Assembly (NCBI RefSeq): GCF_000184345.1
Contig: NC_017583.1
Span: forward strand, 1,922,001-1,986,000
From: Spirochaeta thermophila DSM 6578
Lineage (GTDB): Bacteria > Spirochaetota > Spirochaetia > Winmispirales > Winmispiraceae
Length of the DNA stretch: 64,000 bases
Direction: 5' to 3'
The notes below the pieces were generated by a model, which saw nothing but the letters and a program-made list of their open reading frames with translations, was not told the origin of the DNA and searched no databases. Shown piece by piece: positions 26,841-35,604 of the stretch. A program made the translations under genes and the position numbers. Position 1 is the first letter of the stretch, and the number at the start of each line of letters is the position of its first letter.

Positions 26841-27860
26841 TCACCCTCCCATGAGGTAGTCCACGCCCATCAGGATGAGGGTCCCCTCGATCACCACGGA
26901 GAGCACGAGCGAGAGCGCCGCCAGCAGGAGGAGCCCCCAACCTTTCCACCACATCCTCGAAGGGCGGGTGTACGGGGGGGTGGTGTAGCCGTGGAGCAAG
27001 GGATCGGCAGCCCCCGTCTCCACCTCCCTGACCTCCAAGACGAAGGAAGCCCCCTCCTCTCTCATCCTGTAGCGTCTGTCGCCGACCTCCCATGACGTCC
27101 CTTCCTCGGGTCTCCTTCGGCACGCCTTCCATGGGAGGGTCGCCTGCTCATAGGTCACGAGCGCCTTCTTCCCCATCTTCCACAACTTTCTATGGAGGTA
27201 GTATCCGAACACGGCAGGAGGAAAGAAGACGGAGACAGGGAGGAAAGCTGCCGTGAGGGAGAGGAGTCCCTCCAGATAGTGGGTCTGGATGGACACGCTG
27301 CCGAAAAGGAGCAGGAGCAGCATCCCCACCCCCATGAAAGGCAGCGTGAGAGGGTTCCAGAACTCGTTCACGCTCCGCGCAGAGGAGATGACCGAGTGGA
27401 CGAGGTTGTGGAGGGGTACACTGTAGAGTACGAGCACGGGTTGCGACTGGGGATCGAGGACGATCTTGCCGTTCTCCTCCCTCACCCTCCCCGCCAGGTA
27501 GACACTCGCCCCCGAAGGAAGGTGATGCACGTCCTCCGCATGGAGCACCTCCATCCCCCCCAGACGGTCCTCCTCCACCCCGGGAAGGAGATGCAGGAGT
27601 ACACGCGAAAGGTCCACCCAGACGAGGAGTCCATTGCACCTGACCCACAGGTAGTGGTCACGGACCAGGGAATCCACCGTACCGAGAAACCGCCACTCCC
27701 GCCCTGTCAGAGGTTTGCCGGGACTCCAGAGAGGAAAGAGGAGGGAGCCGTAGAACCGTCTCCGCCATCGGAACCACCGGTACCACTGGAAGACCCCTCC
27801 TCCGCCGGGAATGAGTATGTAGCAGAGGAGAAAGATCGCTGTGAGGATCGTCATGCTCAT
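26841..27860 (-). CDS. Multi-pass membrane protein of unknown function
   Basis: A 339-residue protein with four likely membrane segments: residues 3-20 (ILTAIFLLCYILIPGG), two around 175-230 (FMGVGMLLLLLFGSV and FLPVSVFFPPAVFGYYL), and one near the C-terminus (GWGLLLLAALSLVLSVVIEG). A soluble region of about 150 residues follows the first segment (starting YRWFRWRRRFYG) and contains VDSLVRDHYLWVRCNGLLVW and a strand-rich part. A second soluble loop of about 70 residues precedes the last segment. I recognise no family. The stop abuts the stop of the convergent DbpA-domain gene (TGATCA). Start ATG at 27860 is chosen because the upstream extension is polar and has no start signal. Confidence 0.65.
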   Translation of the reverse strand: MSMTILTAIFLLCYILIPGGGGVFQWYRWFRWRRRFYGSLLFPLWSPGKPLTGREWRFLGTVDSLVRDHYLWVRCNGLLVWVDLSRVLLHLLPGVEEDRLGGMEVLHAEDVHHLPSGASVYLAGRVREENGKIVLDPQSQPVLVLYSVPLHNLVHSVISSARSVNEFWNPLTLPFMGVGMLLLLLFGSVSIQTHYLEGLLSLTAAFLPVSVFFPPAVFGYYLHRKLWKMGKKALVTYEQATLPWKACRRRPEEGTSWEVGDRRYRMREEGASFVLEVREVETGAADPLLHGYTTPPYTRPSRMWWKGWGLLLLAALSLVLSVVIEGTLILMGVDYLMGG

Positions 27861-27863
27861 CTC

Positions 27864-27893
27864 TGGACCGAGCCCCCGGTTCCCTACTATGAT
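27864..27893 (+). promoter_or_regulatory. MBL hydrolase promoter, predicted leaderless
   Basis: TGGACC and TATGAT with 18 bases between. The -10 ends 6 bases before the ATG at 27900. No Shine-Dalgarno sequence is present. Confidence 0.5.
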
Positions 27894-27899
27894 CGCATC

Positions 27900-28577
27900 A
27901 TGGTGCAAAAACTCGTGGTAGGTCAACTGGCGACCAATGCCTACGTGTACGTGTCCCAGGTCACGGGGAAGGCCCTCCTCATCGACCCAGGGGCGGATGC
28001 CTCACGGATCGTCCACTGGCTGGAAGGCCTCGGGATCCTCCCCTCCGCCATGCTGTGCACCCACGGACACATCGATCACGTGGGAGCCATCGGGCACCTC
28101 CTCGATCGCCTTCACCACGATCGGACCATCCCCGTCTTCCTCCACGAGGCCGATCTCCCCCTCCTCGAGGGAGCCTTCGACCTGCAGCGTGCCTGGCTCC
28201 AGTCCGTCGGGATACCCACAGCCGATTTCGACCGCCCACCCGTCTCTTCGATCCATCCCCTCACCGATGGGAGAGAACTCGAACCCTGGGGCCTCCGTCT
28301 CCTCCACACCCCTGGACACAGCCCCGGCAGTATCTGCCTGTACGCCCCCGAGGAGGGGATGCTCTTCTCAGGGGATACGCTCTTCCGGGAAGGGGTGGGA
28401 AGGACCGATCTTCCGGGAGGCTCGTGGGAGGAGCTGGAGAGGAGTATCATCGAACGGCTCTATCCACTTGCCGATGCGATACGGGTGTATCCGGGCCACG
28501 GTCCGGAGACGACGTTGGGCCATGAGAAGAGATGGAACGCCTTCGTACGGGAAGAGGGCCTCACGCCGAGAGGTTGA
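27900..28577 (+). CDS. Metallo-beta-lactamase-fold hydrolase, glyoxalase II-like
   Basis: A 225-residue MBL-fold enzyme. Metal motifs: THGHIDHVGA (HxHxDH), LHTPGHSPGSICL (His), FSGDTLF (bridging Asp) and VYPGHGPETT (His). The order and the GRTDLPGGSWEEL segment after the Asp are those of glyoxalase II-like thioester hydrolases of unspecified substrate. The substrate could be a glutathione-independent thioester. It overlaps the end of the convergent gene at 28561-28577 by 17 bases. The start lies at a predicted transcription start point. Confidence 0.88.
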   Translation: MVQKLVVGQLATNAYVYVSQVTGKALLIDPGADASRIVHWLEGLGILPSAMLCTHGHIDHVGAIGHLLDRLHHDRTIPVFLHEADLPLLEGAFDLQRAWLQSVGIPTADFDRPPVSSIHPLTDGRELEPWGLRLLHTPGHSPGSICLYAPEEGMLFSGDTLFREGVGRTDLPGGSWEELERSIIERLYPLADAIRVYPGHGPETTLGHEKRWNAFVREEGLTPRG

Positions 28578-28965
28578 GGACAACCCCGGTGGTGAGTGTC
28601 TTGATACCCGGCGGTGGAACCGGGGCCTGTGCGTGGCTCACAGAGACGTCGTGGAGGCGCTCCTCGAGCGACAGGATGAGATCGTCCACCTCCTCGGCGG
28701 AGAGATCCTCCTTGATGACGGGAGGCACCTCGTTCTGCCGTTGGGAAAGCTTTATGAACCGTTCGATGAGGAGATCGAGGACCTGAAGCTTGCTCACCGG
28801 GACGCCTTCAACCCCTCCGGTCGAGGGAACTCCGATCACATGCTGCAGGCGGAGTACCACGGGCCCGGGGAGATCCACCGGCACGTACACAGGGAGCGAT
28901 GCCCGAGTGTTTCTCATGAACTCCATGTAGGAGATGGTTTCGTATCCCACGCGAGAGGCTATCAT
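28561..28965 (-). CDS. Conserved-looking protein of unknown function
   Basis: A 134-residue soluble protein with no signal peptide or membrane helix. It has a strand-rich first half (MRNTRASLPVYVPVDLPGPVV), a central helix (VSKLQVLDLLIERFIKLSQR), an acidic helix (LSAEEVDDLILSLEERLHD) and a Pro-rich C-terminal part (QAPVPPPGIKTL). The GGGAGGAACC site before the ATG and normal codon use support that it is a real gene. I recognise no family. Its 3' end overlaps the convergent MBL gene by 17 bases. Confidence 0.65.
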   Translation of the reverse strand: MIASRVGYETISYMEFMRNTRASLPVYVPVDLPGPVVLRLQHVIGVPSTGGVEGVPVSKLQVLDLLIERFIKLSQRQNEVPPVIKEDLSAEEVDDLILSLEERLHDVSVSHAQAPVPPPGIKTLTTGVVLNLSA

Positions 28966-29059
28966 GGTTCCTCCCTGCTCTTATTATCGGCAGAGGGGAA
29001 CAGACTTGAATATTTTTATCCGAGAAATCCGCGAAACATCAGAGCCTCAGGGGAGGCCT

Positions 29060-29419
29060 CTACAGTCGCTGCTTTCGCTCCAGTTCCTTCTGACAGTCCA
29101 GACAGTAGAGGGCGTAAGGAATGGCCTCCAGACGTTCCCGCGGGATGGGCTTTCCGTCCTTGAGGCAGTACCCATACTTTCCGTTCTCTATACGGGCAAG
29201 GGCCGCATCGATCTGGTTGAGACGCCTTAACTCATGACCCTCGAGGGAATTGAGGATCCTCCTGTCCAGATCGTTCGCCGCGATGTCCACCAGATCCTTT
29301 TCGTTTTCGTTCGAGATGAGCTCCTCGAGTTCCTCGTTCTCCTGTGCGAGATTCATGAGGATGTCCCTCTTCATCTCAAGGAGTTTCTCCTTCATCTGAT
29401 CAAGAAAGGCTCTATCCAC
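29060..29419 (-). CDS. DksA/TraR-family protein with incomplete zinc finger
   Basis: A 119-residue protein with the DksA layout: an N-terminal coiled coil ([26 protein letters not shown]) carrying acidic residues near its tip ([19 protein letters not shown]) and a C-terminal finger. DksA enters the RNA polymerase secondary channel and works with ppGpp. The finger reads YCLKDGKPI then YCLDCQKE, so the first CxxC pair is Cys-x-x-Asp, and zinc binding by four Cys is not possible. GTG at 29419 has GGAGG about nine bases upstream. It is divergent from infA. Confidence 0.85.
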   Translation of the reverse strand: MDRAFLDQMKEKLLEMKRDILMNLAQENEELEELISNENEKDLVDIAANDLDRRILNSLEGHELRRLNQIDAALARIENGKYGYCLKDGKPIPRERLEAIPYALYCLDCQKELERKQRL

Positions 29420-29493
29420 CAAGGGCCTCCTCCACTCTTTTTGGCGCCTTAAAGTGCAGGAAAAACACCAAAATGTCAAGTGGAGCGCGGGAG

Positions 29494-29522
29494 TTGACAG
29501 CACTAAGTGCTTGCTATATAGT
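29494..29522 (+). promoter_or_regulatory. infA promoter
   Basis: A consensus sigma-70 promoter: TTGACA, 17 bases, TATAGT, giving a leader of about 28 bases that contains GAGGAGG. Confidence 0.9.
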
Positions 29523-29556
29523 AGGTTTAATTACAATTCCATACCGAGGAGGCTCT

Positions 29557-29775
29557 GTGGCCAAAGAAGATGCGATCGAAGTGGAAGGGATCGTCAAAGA
29601 AGCGCTGCCCAATACCATGTTTCGAGTGGAGCTCGAGAACGGACATCTGATTCTCGCCCATCTTTCGGGAAAGATGAGAAAGTATTTCATCCGTATCGTC
29701 CCCGGTGACAGGGTGAAAGTCGCCCTCTCTCCTTATGACCTCACCCGGGGAAGGATCATCTACCGGGAACGCTGA
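29557..29775 (+). CDS. infA: Translation initiation factor IF-1
   Basis: A 72-residue OB-fold protein, the exact usual length. It begins with GTG as [19 protein letters not shown] and carries [22 protein letters not shown] and [19 protein letters not shown], which are the IF-1 signatures. It binds the A site of the 30S subunit during initiation. GAGGAGG lies 6 bases before the GTG. Its last 16 bases overlap the end of the convergent Smr gene. Confidence 0.97.
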   Translation: MAKEDAIEVEGIVKEALPNTMFRVELENGHLILAHLSGKMRKYFIRIVPGDRVKVALSPYDLTRGRIIYRER

Positions 29776-30206
29776 CGAAGGAACGCCACCACGGCTCCAG
29801 CCCCGCCCCATCTGCGGGGGGCTGTCTCTATCCTGCCGACGAAGGGACACGACTCGAGCGTCCTGTATACCACTTTTTTGAGGATGGGCTCCCTTTCGGA
29901 GTGGAGGCCCTTCCCGTGCACGATGAGGAGCACCCTGTACCCCTTCCCCTGGGCCTCTCCGAGGAAGGCTTTGAGGCGTATCTCCGCCTCTTCCCTGGTG
30001 AAACCGTGCAGGTCGAGGACGGCCTGAGGCGTGGAAGGGCGCTTCCTGGAACGGGAGTCGGGGGATCGCCTTTCCCCACCTTTCTTTTCCTTCACCACGC
30101 GCTCGTCAGGGAGATAACGATCGAGGTATCTGTGCAGGAGGTCGCCTCCCGTCTTCCTCTCACGCTCTTCCCATTCCCTGAGAATGTCACCGAACGATTC
30201 CGCCAC
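29760..30206 (-). CDS. Smr-domain protein
   Basis: A 148-residue protein. The C-terminal Smr domain (about residues 65-148) has the two family motifs [15 protein letters not shown] and [11 protein letters not shown]. Stand-alone Smr domains are nucleases that cut RNA or DNA, some at stalled ribosomes. The N-terminal 65 residues are charged and probably flexible ([18 protein letters not shown]). GTG at 30206 is preferred because GGGAGGTGATC lies just before it, 2 bases after the BatD-like stop. It ends the Bat operon and is unlikely to be part of the aerotolerance complex itself. Confidence 0.85.
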   Translation of the reverse strand: MAESFGDILREWEERERKTGGDLLHRYLDRYLPDERVVKEKKGGERRSPDSRSRKRPSTPQAVLDLHGFTREEAEIRLKAFLGEAQGKGYRVLLIVHGKGLHSEREPILKKVVYRTLESCPFVGRIETAPRRWGGAGAVVAFLRQRSR

Positions 30207-30208
30207 GA

Positions 30209-32215
30209 TCACCTCCCGATGTACCACTGAAGCGTATCCCGCCTCACCCAGCCGCTCGTTCCCATCCCCGTGTGGACACGGACATAGTCCTGATACAGGT
30301 AGTCGGTCCTCACCGCCGTACCCGCAGGACAGATCTGCAATCGACGCCCTTCCTCCTCGGGAACCGCCTGGAGAGGGGTCTCGCTCACCACCACGGCCTG
30401 CGGCTCACGGAAGACCACGGCCCGGTAAAAGACGTACCCTCCCGCCACGATCGTAGCCGAGAGGGAGAGGAGCAGGGTTATAAGGAGCACAGGCGAGCGC
30501 CACCGGATGTACGCGGCGAAGAACAGACCCGACAAGGTGCATCCTGTGATCAGGCCCAACCAGGGGATGCCGGGCGGAAATGCGACGGGAAGTGCAGCTT
30601 GATACTGAAGGCCTATCTCCTCCTCCATATGTGAGAGGGCCTTCCGAAGGATGAGAACCATGGGCGCCTGCACACACGCACGCCTCAGGTGATAGACGAC
30701 TCTCCCGTCCTCGCCAAGGGCATAAGCCGCCATAGCCGCGTCGTAGTGAATTCCCGGGGCCAGTTCCTCTTCGTCCAGGGCCTCCTGGAAGGCCTCGTAG
30801 GCCTTGCCGTAGTCCTCTCGTTCGAGGAAGGCGAGCCCCTCCTGGAGCTCCTGCTCCGGAAGCGGAAAATCGGGGGGGACGAGGAGTATCCACAGCAGGA
30901 GTCCGGCCCATGAGGCGGTGCACACGACCAGGGCGTACCCTCCGAACCGCTTCGACGGAACGAGGAGGGAGAACAGGGCCAACACCATGGGGATGATGAG
31001 GAAGAGTACCCGAAGATCCTCCGCGATCCACCTCCCCTGCAAGGACCGCACCTCGTCCAGGGAGAGGAAGGTGAGGGCTGGTGTGACGTTCTCCTCCCTC
31101 ACCTCCACGGCGAGCGAGGTCCCCCCGGCGCTCCTCACCCCGTTCTGTCCGGGGGGGACATAGCGGAAAGGAGGGATGCGGACGGTGAGCCTGCCCTCCT
31201 CAACGGCCCTGAACCAATAGGTACGCTGCCGCCATCCACTGTACCCCTCCGTCGACGCCCTGTACTCCTCGTCCTCCTCCTCGCGGACCAGGACGGCGAG
31301 ATCGCCGGGGTCAGGCTGGGGAAACGAGAGAAAGGGGAAGTTCCCCACCCCTTTCACGAGGAGCCGTATCCCGAAGAGTTCCCCCACCTGTACCGTGGAG
31401 ACCGTACGGGTGGCATAGAACTCGAACCGCCCTACCCCATGGAGAGAAGAGGACTGGGGAAGCGGATCGACCCTCACCGTGAGGGCACCTCCGGACTCCT
31501 CCATTCCGCCCAGGATCACCGTCGCAGGGGGCAGCCTGATGGTCCCGGACTCGTAGGGGGTGATCATGAAGGTCTTCACCGGAACGTGGTACAGGGTGTG
31601 CGCCCCCATCGACTCCTCCTCCACAGGAGCGAGCACCGGCACCTCTTCCACGAAGGCTCCCCGGAGCTCGGGAATCTGCACACGATCGGGAAGCACGATC
31701 CTATCGAGATGACGGATATAGAGGGTGATCGGCACGCTCTGTCGGGCGAGGATTCGCTCCGGGGCCTCCCATTCCACATCGTAGGCCACCTTGTCGATAT
31801 CACCTCTGTAGGACACTTCTATGAGGAAGGGATCGGTGTGGTACACCTTTCCTCCCCGTCGCACCTGGAAGGGCCCCCATATTCTCCTTCCGGATCGAAC
31901 CCCCTGGAAGGTATACCGGTACCTCAGCATGGGCTTCCCTTCCGGATCCTTCACGGGCTGTACGAGTGGCCCCACCAGAAGGGAGAGGATCTCCGGGACC
32001 GGCGGAGGGATCACCTCCACGGGCTCCCCGGGCGCATCGAGGGGGACGGAGAGATCGAGCGTGAGCCGCTCGGTCCTCTTGATGCGTGCCGCCGACACCT
32101 GGATGGAGGGAACATCGGCCGAGGGTTCCTGGGCCCCTGCAGGGAACAGCACGGCCAGGAGCACTACCAGTCCTGCCACGTGCCTTCCGGAGGTGCGAAC
32201 TCTCTGGCCTTCCAT
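30209..32215 (-). CDS. batD: BatD-like protein with TPR and C-terminal SH3-like domain
   Basis: A 668-residue membrane protein. It has a signal peptide (residues 10-28), an exported region of about 370 residues built of beta-sandwich units (QVSAARIKRTERLTLDLSV, VPITLYIRHLDRIVLPD), two membrane helices (401-419, 425-447), a TPR-like helical segment (455-530), two more helices (550-570, 574-596) and an SH3-like end (608-666, RTDYLYQDYVRVHTGMGTSGWVRRD). BatD proteins work with BatA/BatB in the bacterial aerotolerance system; the TPR plus SH3 tail resembles a BatD-BatE fusion. The ATG has AAGGAG seven bases upstream and lies 52 bases inside the preceding TPR gene. Confidence 0.82.
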   Translation of the reverse strand: MEGQRVRTSGRHVAGLVVLLAVLFPAGAQEPSADVPSIQVSAARIKRTERLTLDLSVPLDAPGEPVEVIPPPVPEILSLLVGPLVQPVKDPEGKPMLRYRYTFQGVRSGRRIWGPFQVRRGGKVYHTDPFLIEVSYRGDIDKVAYDVEWEAPERILARQSVPITLYIRHLDRIVLPDRVQIPELRGAFVEEVPVLAPVEEESMGAHTLYHVPVKTFMITPYESGTIRLPPATVILGGMEESGGALTVRVDPLPQSSSLHGVGRFEFYATRTVSTVQVGELFGIRLLVKGVGNFPFLSFPQPDPGDLAVLVREEEDEEYRASTEGYSGWRQRTYWFRAVEEGRLTVRIPPFRYVPPGQNGVRSAGGTSLAVEVREENVTPALTFLSLDEVRSLQGRWIAEDLRVLFLIIPMVLALFSLLVPSKRFGGYALVVCTASWAGLLLWILLVPPDFPLPEQELQEGLAFLEREDYGKAYEAFQEALDEEELAPGIHYDAAMAAYALGEDGRVVYHLRRACVQAPMVLILRKALSHMEEEIGLQYQAALPVAFPPGIPWLGLITGCTLSGLFFAAYIRWRSPVLLITLLLSLSATIVAGGYVFYRAVVFREPQAVVVSETPLQAVPEEEGRRLQICPAGTAVRTDYLYQDYVRVHTGMGTSGWVRRDTLQWYIGR

Positions 32216-32760
32216 CGTGCCTGCTCCTTCTTCCTGAGATAGTCGAGGAGGTAGATCCCCCTCTCGGGAGGCTCATCCCCCGTGCCCCCCGGCTCCGAGA
32301 CCTGCGGGGCTGCGGAGAACGCGGAGAGCTTGAGATACGCGAGCTCGAGGTTGACACGGACATCCCTATCGTCCGGTTCGAGTCTGAGGGCCTGGAGAAA
32401 GTAGAGGTAGGCGTTCTGATACTCTCCGTGATCGTAGTAGTAGAGACCGAGATTGTAGAACGCAGAAAACCTCGTCTCAGGGTCCCTGGCCGATTCGGCC
32501 TGCTTCCACTTCGCAAAAGCGGTCTCGTCCCCCAAGGCATGGTACACGGTGCCGAGGTTGTAGGCGATGACGCTCCCCTCCTCTCCCTCCAGGTCTGCAA
32601 AAGAGAGATAGGCGACGAGCGCGTCCTGGTAATGTCCCCGGGAATAGGCATAGGCGCCCTGGAGCATCTTCAGATGGAACGAGGCCTGTGTACATCCCGG
32701 GAGGAGCAACAGGACGAGGAAGAGCAGCGGCGGTATGCCCGCACGAATCGAGCCCTTCAT
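32164..32760 (-). CDS. batC: TPR lipoprotein, BatC-like
   Basis: A 198-residue protein with a lipoprotein signal peptide (LLFLVLLLLPGC). Tetratricopeptide repeats cover about residues 35-150 (AYAYSRGHYQDALVAYLSF, VIAYNLGTVYHALGDETAFAKW, AFYNLGLYYYDHGEYQNAYLYFLQAL). In Bat operons such TPR proteins are called BatC and are thought to hold the complex together in the periplasm. The ATG overlaps the batB stop by 4 bases. The C-terminal end (GIYLLDYLRKKEQARWK) is charged and could contact the next protein. Confidence 0.85.
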   Translation of the reverse strand: MKGSIRAGIPPLLFLVLLLLPGCTQASFHLKMLQGAYAYSRGHYQDALVAYLSFADLEGEEGSVIAYNLGTVYHALGDETAFAKWKQAESARDPETRFSAFYNLGLYYYDHGEYQNAYLYFLQALRLEPDDRDVRVNLELAYLKLSAFSAAPQVSEPGGTGDEPPERGIYLLDYLRKKEQARWKAREFAPPEGTWQDW

Positions 32761-33752
32761 GACTCCACCTCCCATCGCCACCCTCTCACGAGAAGCATGA
32801 GGGAGAAGGCCAGAAAGGAGAGTCCCACGAACAAGGGATAGCGTCTTGCCGGGACGAGGCGTATCCCCTCCCGTTCCTCCCTCGCGATGGTCTCCTCGAT
32901 GGTGGAGACCACGTGCTGGAAGGTCTGTCCCTCTGCATTCTCCACCGAGAAGAAGCGGCCACCCGTGATCTCCGCGATCCTCTTGAGAAGGGATGCATCG
33001 AGTCGCGAGATCACCGGCTCGCCCGAGGGCTTCTTGAGGACCTCCTCTCCCTCGAGAGGGACAGGCCCCCCCGACTCGGTCCCTATTCCCACGGTATGGA
33101 CCGCAACCCCCAGATTCCGTGCCAGCTCCAGTACGGGACCGATCTCCCCCGTGAGGGCCTCTCCGTCCGAGAGGAGTATCACCAGCCGCTGCCGGTTGCT
33201 CTGTTCGGGAAAGGCCTCCAGTGCCCGGGAGAGCCCGGATGCCACGTCGGTACCGGGCGACCTCAGGAGTACCGGACTGAGGAGGCCTATCGCGTCCTCG
33301 AGCCCCAGGAGGTCGGGTGTGAGGGGGAGGAGAAGTTCTCCCTTCCCTTTGAAGGCCACCACTCCCCAGCGTGCTCCGGAGATGCGCGAGACGAGCATGA
33401 GGGCGATCTCCTTGGCCACATCCAATCGCGAAGGGGGCACATCGCGAACGAGCATACTCCTCGAGATGTCGAAAAGGACAACGATATCCGCATTCCTTCT
33501 CTTCACCGTCTCCGGCTCCATGCCCCAGAACGGTTCTGCATAGGCCACGAGAAGACCGGCAATCCCCAGAAGGAGGAACACCTGAACGAGGAATTCCCTG
33601 ACGAGGAAACGCGAGACCAGATGCTCCTTCCTGTCCCTCCCCTTGAGGCGCAGGAGTTCCTCCAGCCGCCGGTAGGAACGCCACACGAGAAAGAGGAGGA
33701 CGGGCGCGAGCGCCAGCAGGAACCACAGACGAACCGGAAAGATGAACTTCAC
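32757..33752 (-). CDS. batB: BatB-like von Willebrand factor A protein
   Basis: A 331-residue protein with two N-terminal membrane helices (residues 5-23 and 55-73) and one at the C-terminus (305-325). Between them is a vWA domain (about 85-295) with the MIDAS motif LFDISRSM, the conserved Thr in SPGTDVASGL and LLSDGEA (Asp). The domain faces the periplasm. It begins with GTG overlapping the batA stop by 4 bases (GTGA) after GGGAGGTGCT. BatA and BatB are the paired vWA subunits of the aerotolerance system. Confidence 0.9.
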   Translation of the reverse strand: MKFIFPVRLWFLLALAPVLLFLVWRSYRRLEELLRLKGRDRKEHLVSRFLVREFLVQVFLLLGIAGLLVAYAEPFWGMEPETVKRRNADIVVLFDISRSMLVRDVPPSRLDVAKEIALMLVSRISGARWGVVAFKGKGELLLPLTPDLLGLEDAIGLLSPVLLRSPGTDVASGLSRALEAFPEQSNRQRLVILLSDGEALTGEIGPVLELARNLGVAVHTVGIGTESGGPVPLEGEEVLKKPSGEPVISRLDASLLKRIAEITGGRFFSVENAEGQTFQHVVSTIEETIAREEREGIRLVPARRYPLFVGLSFLAFSLMLLVRGWRWEVES

Positions 33753-34747
33753 AGCACCTCCCCGAGTACCGCGTAGTGGAGGAGAAACCAGAGGGCTGCA
33801 CACAGGAGCGCCATCCGGAGAAGCCCGCCGTGAAGGGAGACGACACGCACCGCAAGCTCCCGCCGCACATCGGCCGTGGCCGTAGCCCCGATGTACTGGA
33901 AGATCCTGTGGAGTGAGGTAGGGGTGTACCCGGAGAAGAACTGTCCGCCCGACATCTCCGCCATCCTCCTCAGAGTCTCTTCGTCGTAACCTTCCTCGAG
34001 CACACCCGCGTACCGGGTACCGGTGCTGGGATCGATCACATCGAGGCTCACGGGGAGGTCGCTTCCCACCCCCACCGTGAACACGGGAATGTCGAGATCC
34101 TTCGCCATCTCGGCCGCCGTCTCGGGCAGGATCTCACCGGTGGTGTTCTTGCCGTCCGTGAGGATCACGACGGCCCTGAAGGATGCGTTCACCCTCGAGA
34201 GATGGAGGAGCGATATCCCCACGCCCATACCGAGGGCCGTGCCGTCACCGAGGGAGAAGAGGCGGACGGCTTCCAGCCTTTCCAGGAAATACTCCACGTC
34301 GATCGTGGGAGGCACCTCCAGCATCGCTTCCTTCCCGAACAGGACGAGGCCGACCGCCATGTGGGGATACGAACGCACGAACTCCCTGATGACATCACGG
34401 GCCACCTGAAACCGTTGCTTCCCCGGAATATCCATGGCACCCATACTCGGGGAGACATCCAGGGCTATGACGATGGTAGGAGGATCCGAGACCACCACCT
34501 GTTTCCGTTCCACCAGGTAGGGGCCCGAGAGGATGAGCACCATCAGGGAAAGCATACCCCACAGGGCCGCATCCCGGAGGAGGGAGACGATTCTGTACCA
34601 CAGCGGCAGGCCGGGGGGGATGTCGGCACCCCAGAAGACGAAGGGGAAACGCACCGCGCTCCCACGCCCCTTTCTTCTCATCCATACGAACAGGCACACG
34701 AGCACGACGAGGAGCCAGAGGGCGCCGGGACGATAAAAACCTATCAT
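33749..34747 (-). CDS. batA: BatA-like von Willebrand factor A protein
   Basis: A 332-residue protein. It has membrane helices at the N-terminus (residues 7-23 and 57-77) and C-terminus (305-328), and a vWA domain between. The MIDAS motif is ALDVSPSMGAMD, followed by VILTDGKNTTGEI and TVGVGSDLPVSLD. BatA differs from BatB by the DVSPSM motif and the EETLRRMAEMSGGQFF segment before the last helix. It overlaps its neighbours by 4 bases at both ends, so the operon is translationally coupled. Confidence 0.9.
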   Translation of the reverse strand: MIGFYRPGALWLLVVLVCLFVWMRRKGRGSAVRFPFVFWGADIPPGLPLWYRIVSLLRDAALWGMLSLMVLILSGPYLVERKQVVVSDPPTIVIALDVSPSMGAMDIPGKQRFQVARDVIREFVRSYPHMAVGLVLFGKEAMLEVPPTIDVEYFLERLEAVRLFSLGDGTALGMGVGISLLHLSRVNASFRAVVILTDGKNTTGEILPETAAEMAKDLDIPVFTVGVGSDLPVSLDVIDPSTGTRYAGVLEEGYDEETLRRMAEMSGGQFFSGYTPTSLHRIFQYIGATATADVRRELAVRVVSLHGGLLRMALLCAALWFLLHYAVLGEVL

Positions 34748-35604
34748 GCACCCCCCTCCTTCTCCTCGGCCTTCCCGGAAAGGAGTGCCCTCACGACCTC
34801 CAGGGAGGCCTTCTCGTGCTCAGGCGAGACCCGTCGGCTCCCGAAGCGGACCCCGTCGGCCTCGCGGAATACCCCGTACACCTGCCGGGCAAACTGCTCG
34901 GAGAGCACCCCGGGGAGCACATCCATGAGCTCCCGGGTGGTGGCCGAAGCGAATCGTGTGCCGTGGAACCTCGAGAGGTATCTCCTCGCGATCTCGATCA
35001 GCCTCGTGTAGAACTCGTCCTGAGGGAGCCCGTGGTACTCCTCCTCCAGTCTCCCCAACTGACGCAGCAGACTCCGGAGGAAGAAACGCTCCTCCACGAA
35101 TCGGCACCATGCCCTCACGAAGCCGAACCCGTTCGAGAGGAAGAGGAAGACAAGGAGCAGGATCCCCAACCCCACACCGCCGAGGAGGGCGAGGAAGAGA
35201 CGGGTTCCTCGGGGGAGAATCGGGTCCTTGTAGGGGGCGGGCTGGGTGAACCCGCGCTCATAGTAGGAGGAGACCACCACCTCCTGCGGCTCCAGCGTGA
35301 ATGCCCCGCAGGGGAGGGACGGGACGAGGTGACTCCCCGGCTGGAAACTCATGAAATAGAAGGAGATCTGCACCCCACCCCGGACGGGCTTGAGCTCGAT
35401 ATCCTCCACCACCCCCCATTCGAGGGTGGGGACCTCCGGTCGCACGAGATCCTGCACATCCACCCCTTCGACCACCACACGCATCTCCACCCTGTCCCCC
35501 ACGAAGAATTCCGAGGGGAGGAAGGTGACGCTCCGCACGCGGGGAGCCGCGTACACCGCGGCCGACGTCACTGCAAGGAGAAGGGCACAGACCGCCCGCC
35601 TCAC
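34744..35604 (-). CDS. Bat-operon exported/membrane protein (DUF4381-like position)
   Basis: A 286-residue protein with a signal peptide (AVCALLLAVTSAAVYA), a beta-rich exported part (residues 22-125, VTFLPSEFFVGDRVEMRVVVEG), one membrane helix (about 138-160, ALLGGVGLGILLLVFLFLS) and a cytoplasmic helical part (RLEEEYHGLPQDEFYTRLIEIARRYL). Bat operons often carry a DUF4381 protein at this place, and this helical part resembles it, but the exported domain is an addition. Start GTG with GAGGAGG upstream, overlapping the DUF58 gene stop by 4 bases. Confidence 0.75.
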   Translation of the reverse strand: MRRAVCALLLAVTSAAVYAAPRVRSVTFLPSEFFVGDRVEMRVVVEGVDVQDLVRPEVPTLEWGVVEDIELKPVRGGVQISFYFMSFQPGSHLVPSLPCGAFTLEPQEVVVSSYYERGFTQPAPYKDPILPRGTRLFLALLGGVGLGILLLVFLFLSNGFGFVRAWCRFVEERFFLRSLLRQLGRLEEEYHGLPQDEFYTRLIEIARRYLSRFHGTRFASATTRELMDVLPGVLSEQFARQVYGVFREADGVRFGSRRVSPEHEKASLEVVRALLSGKAEEKEGGA

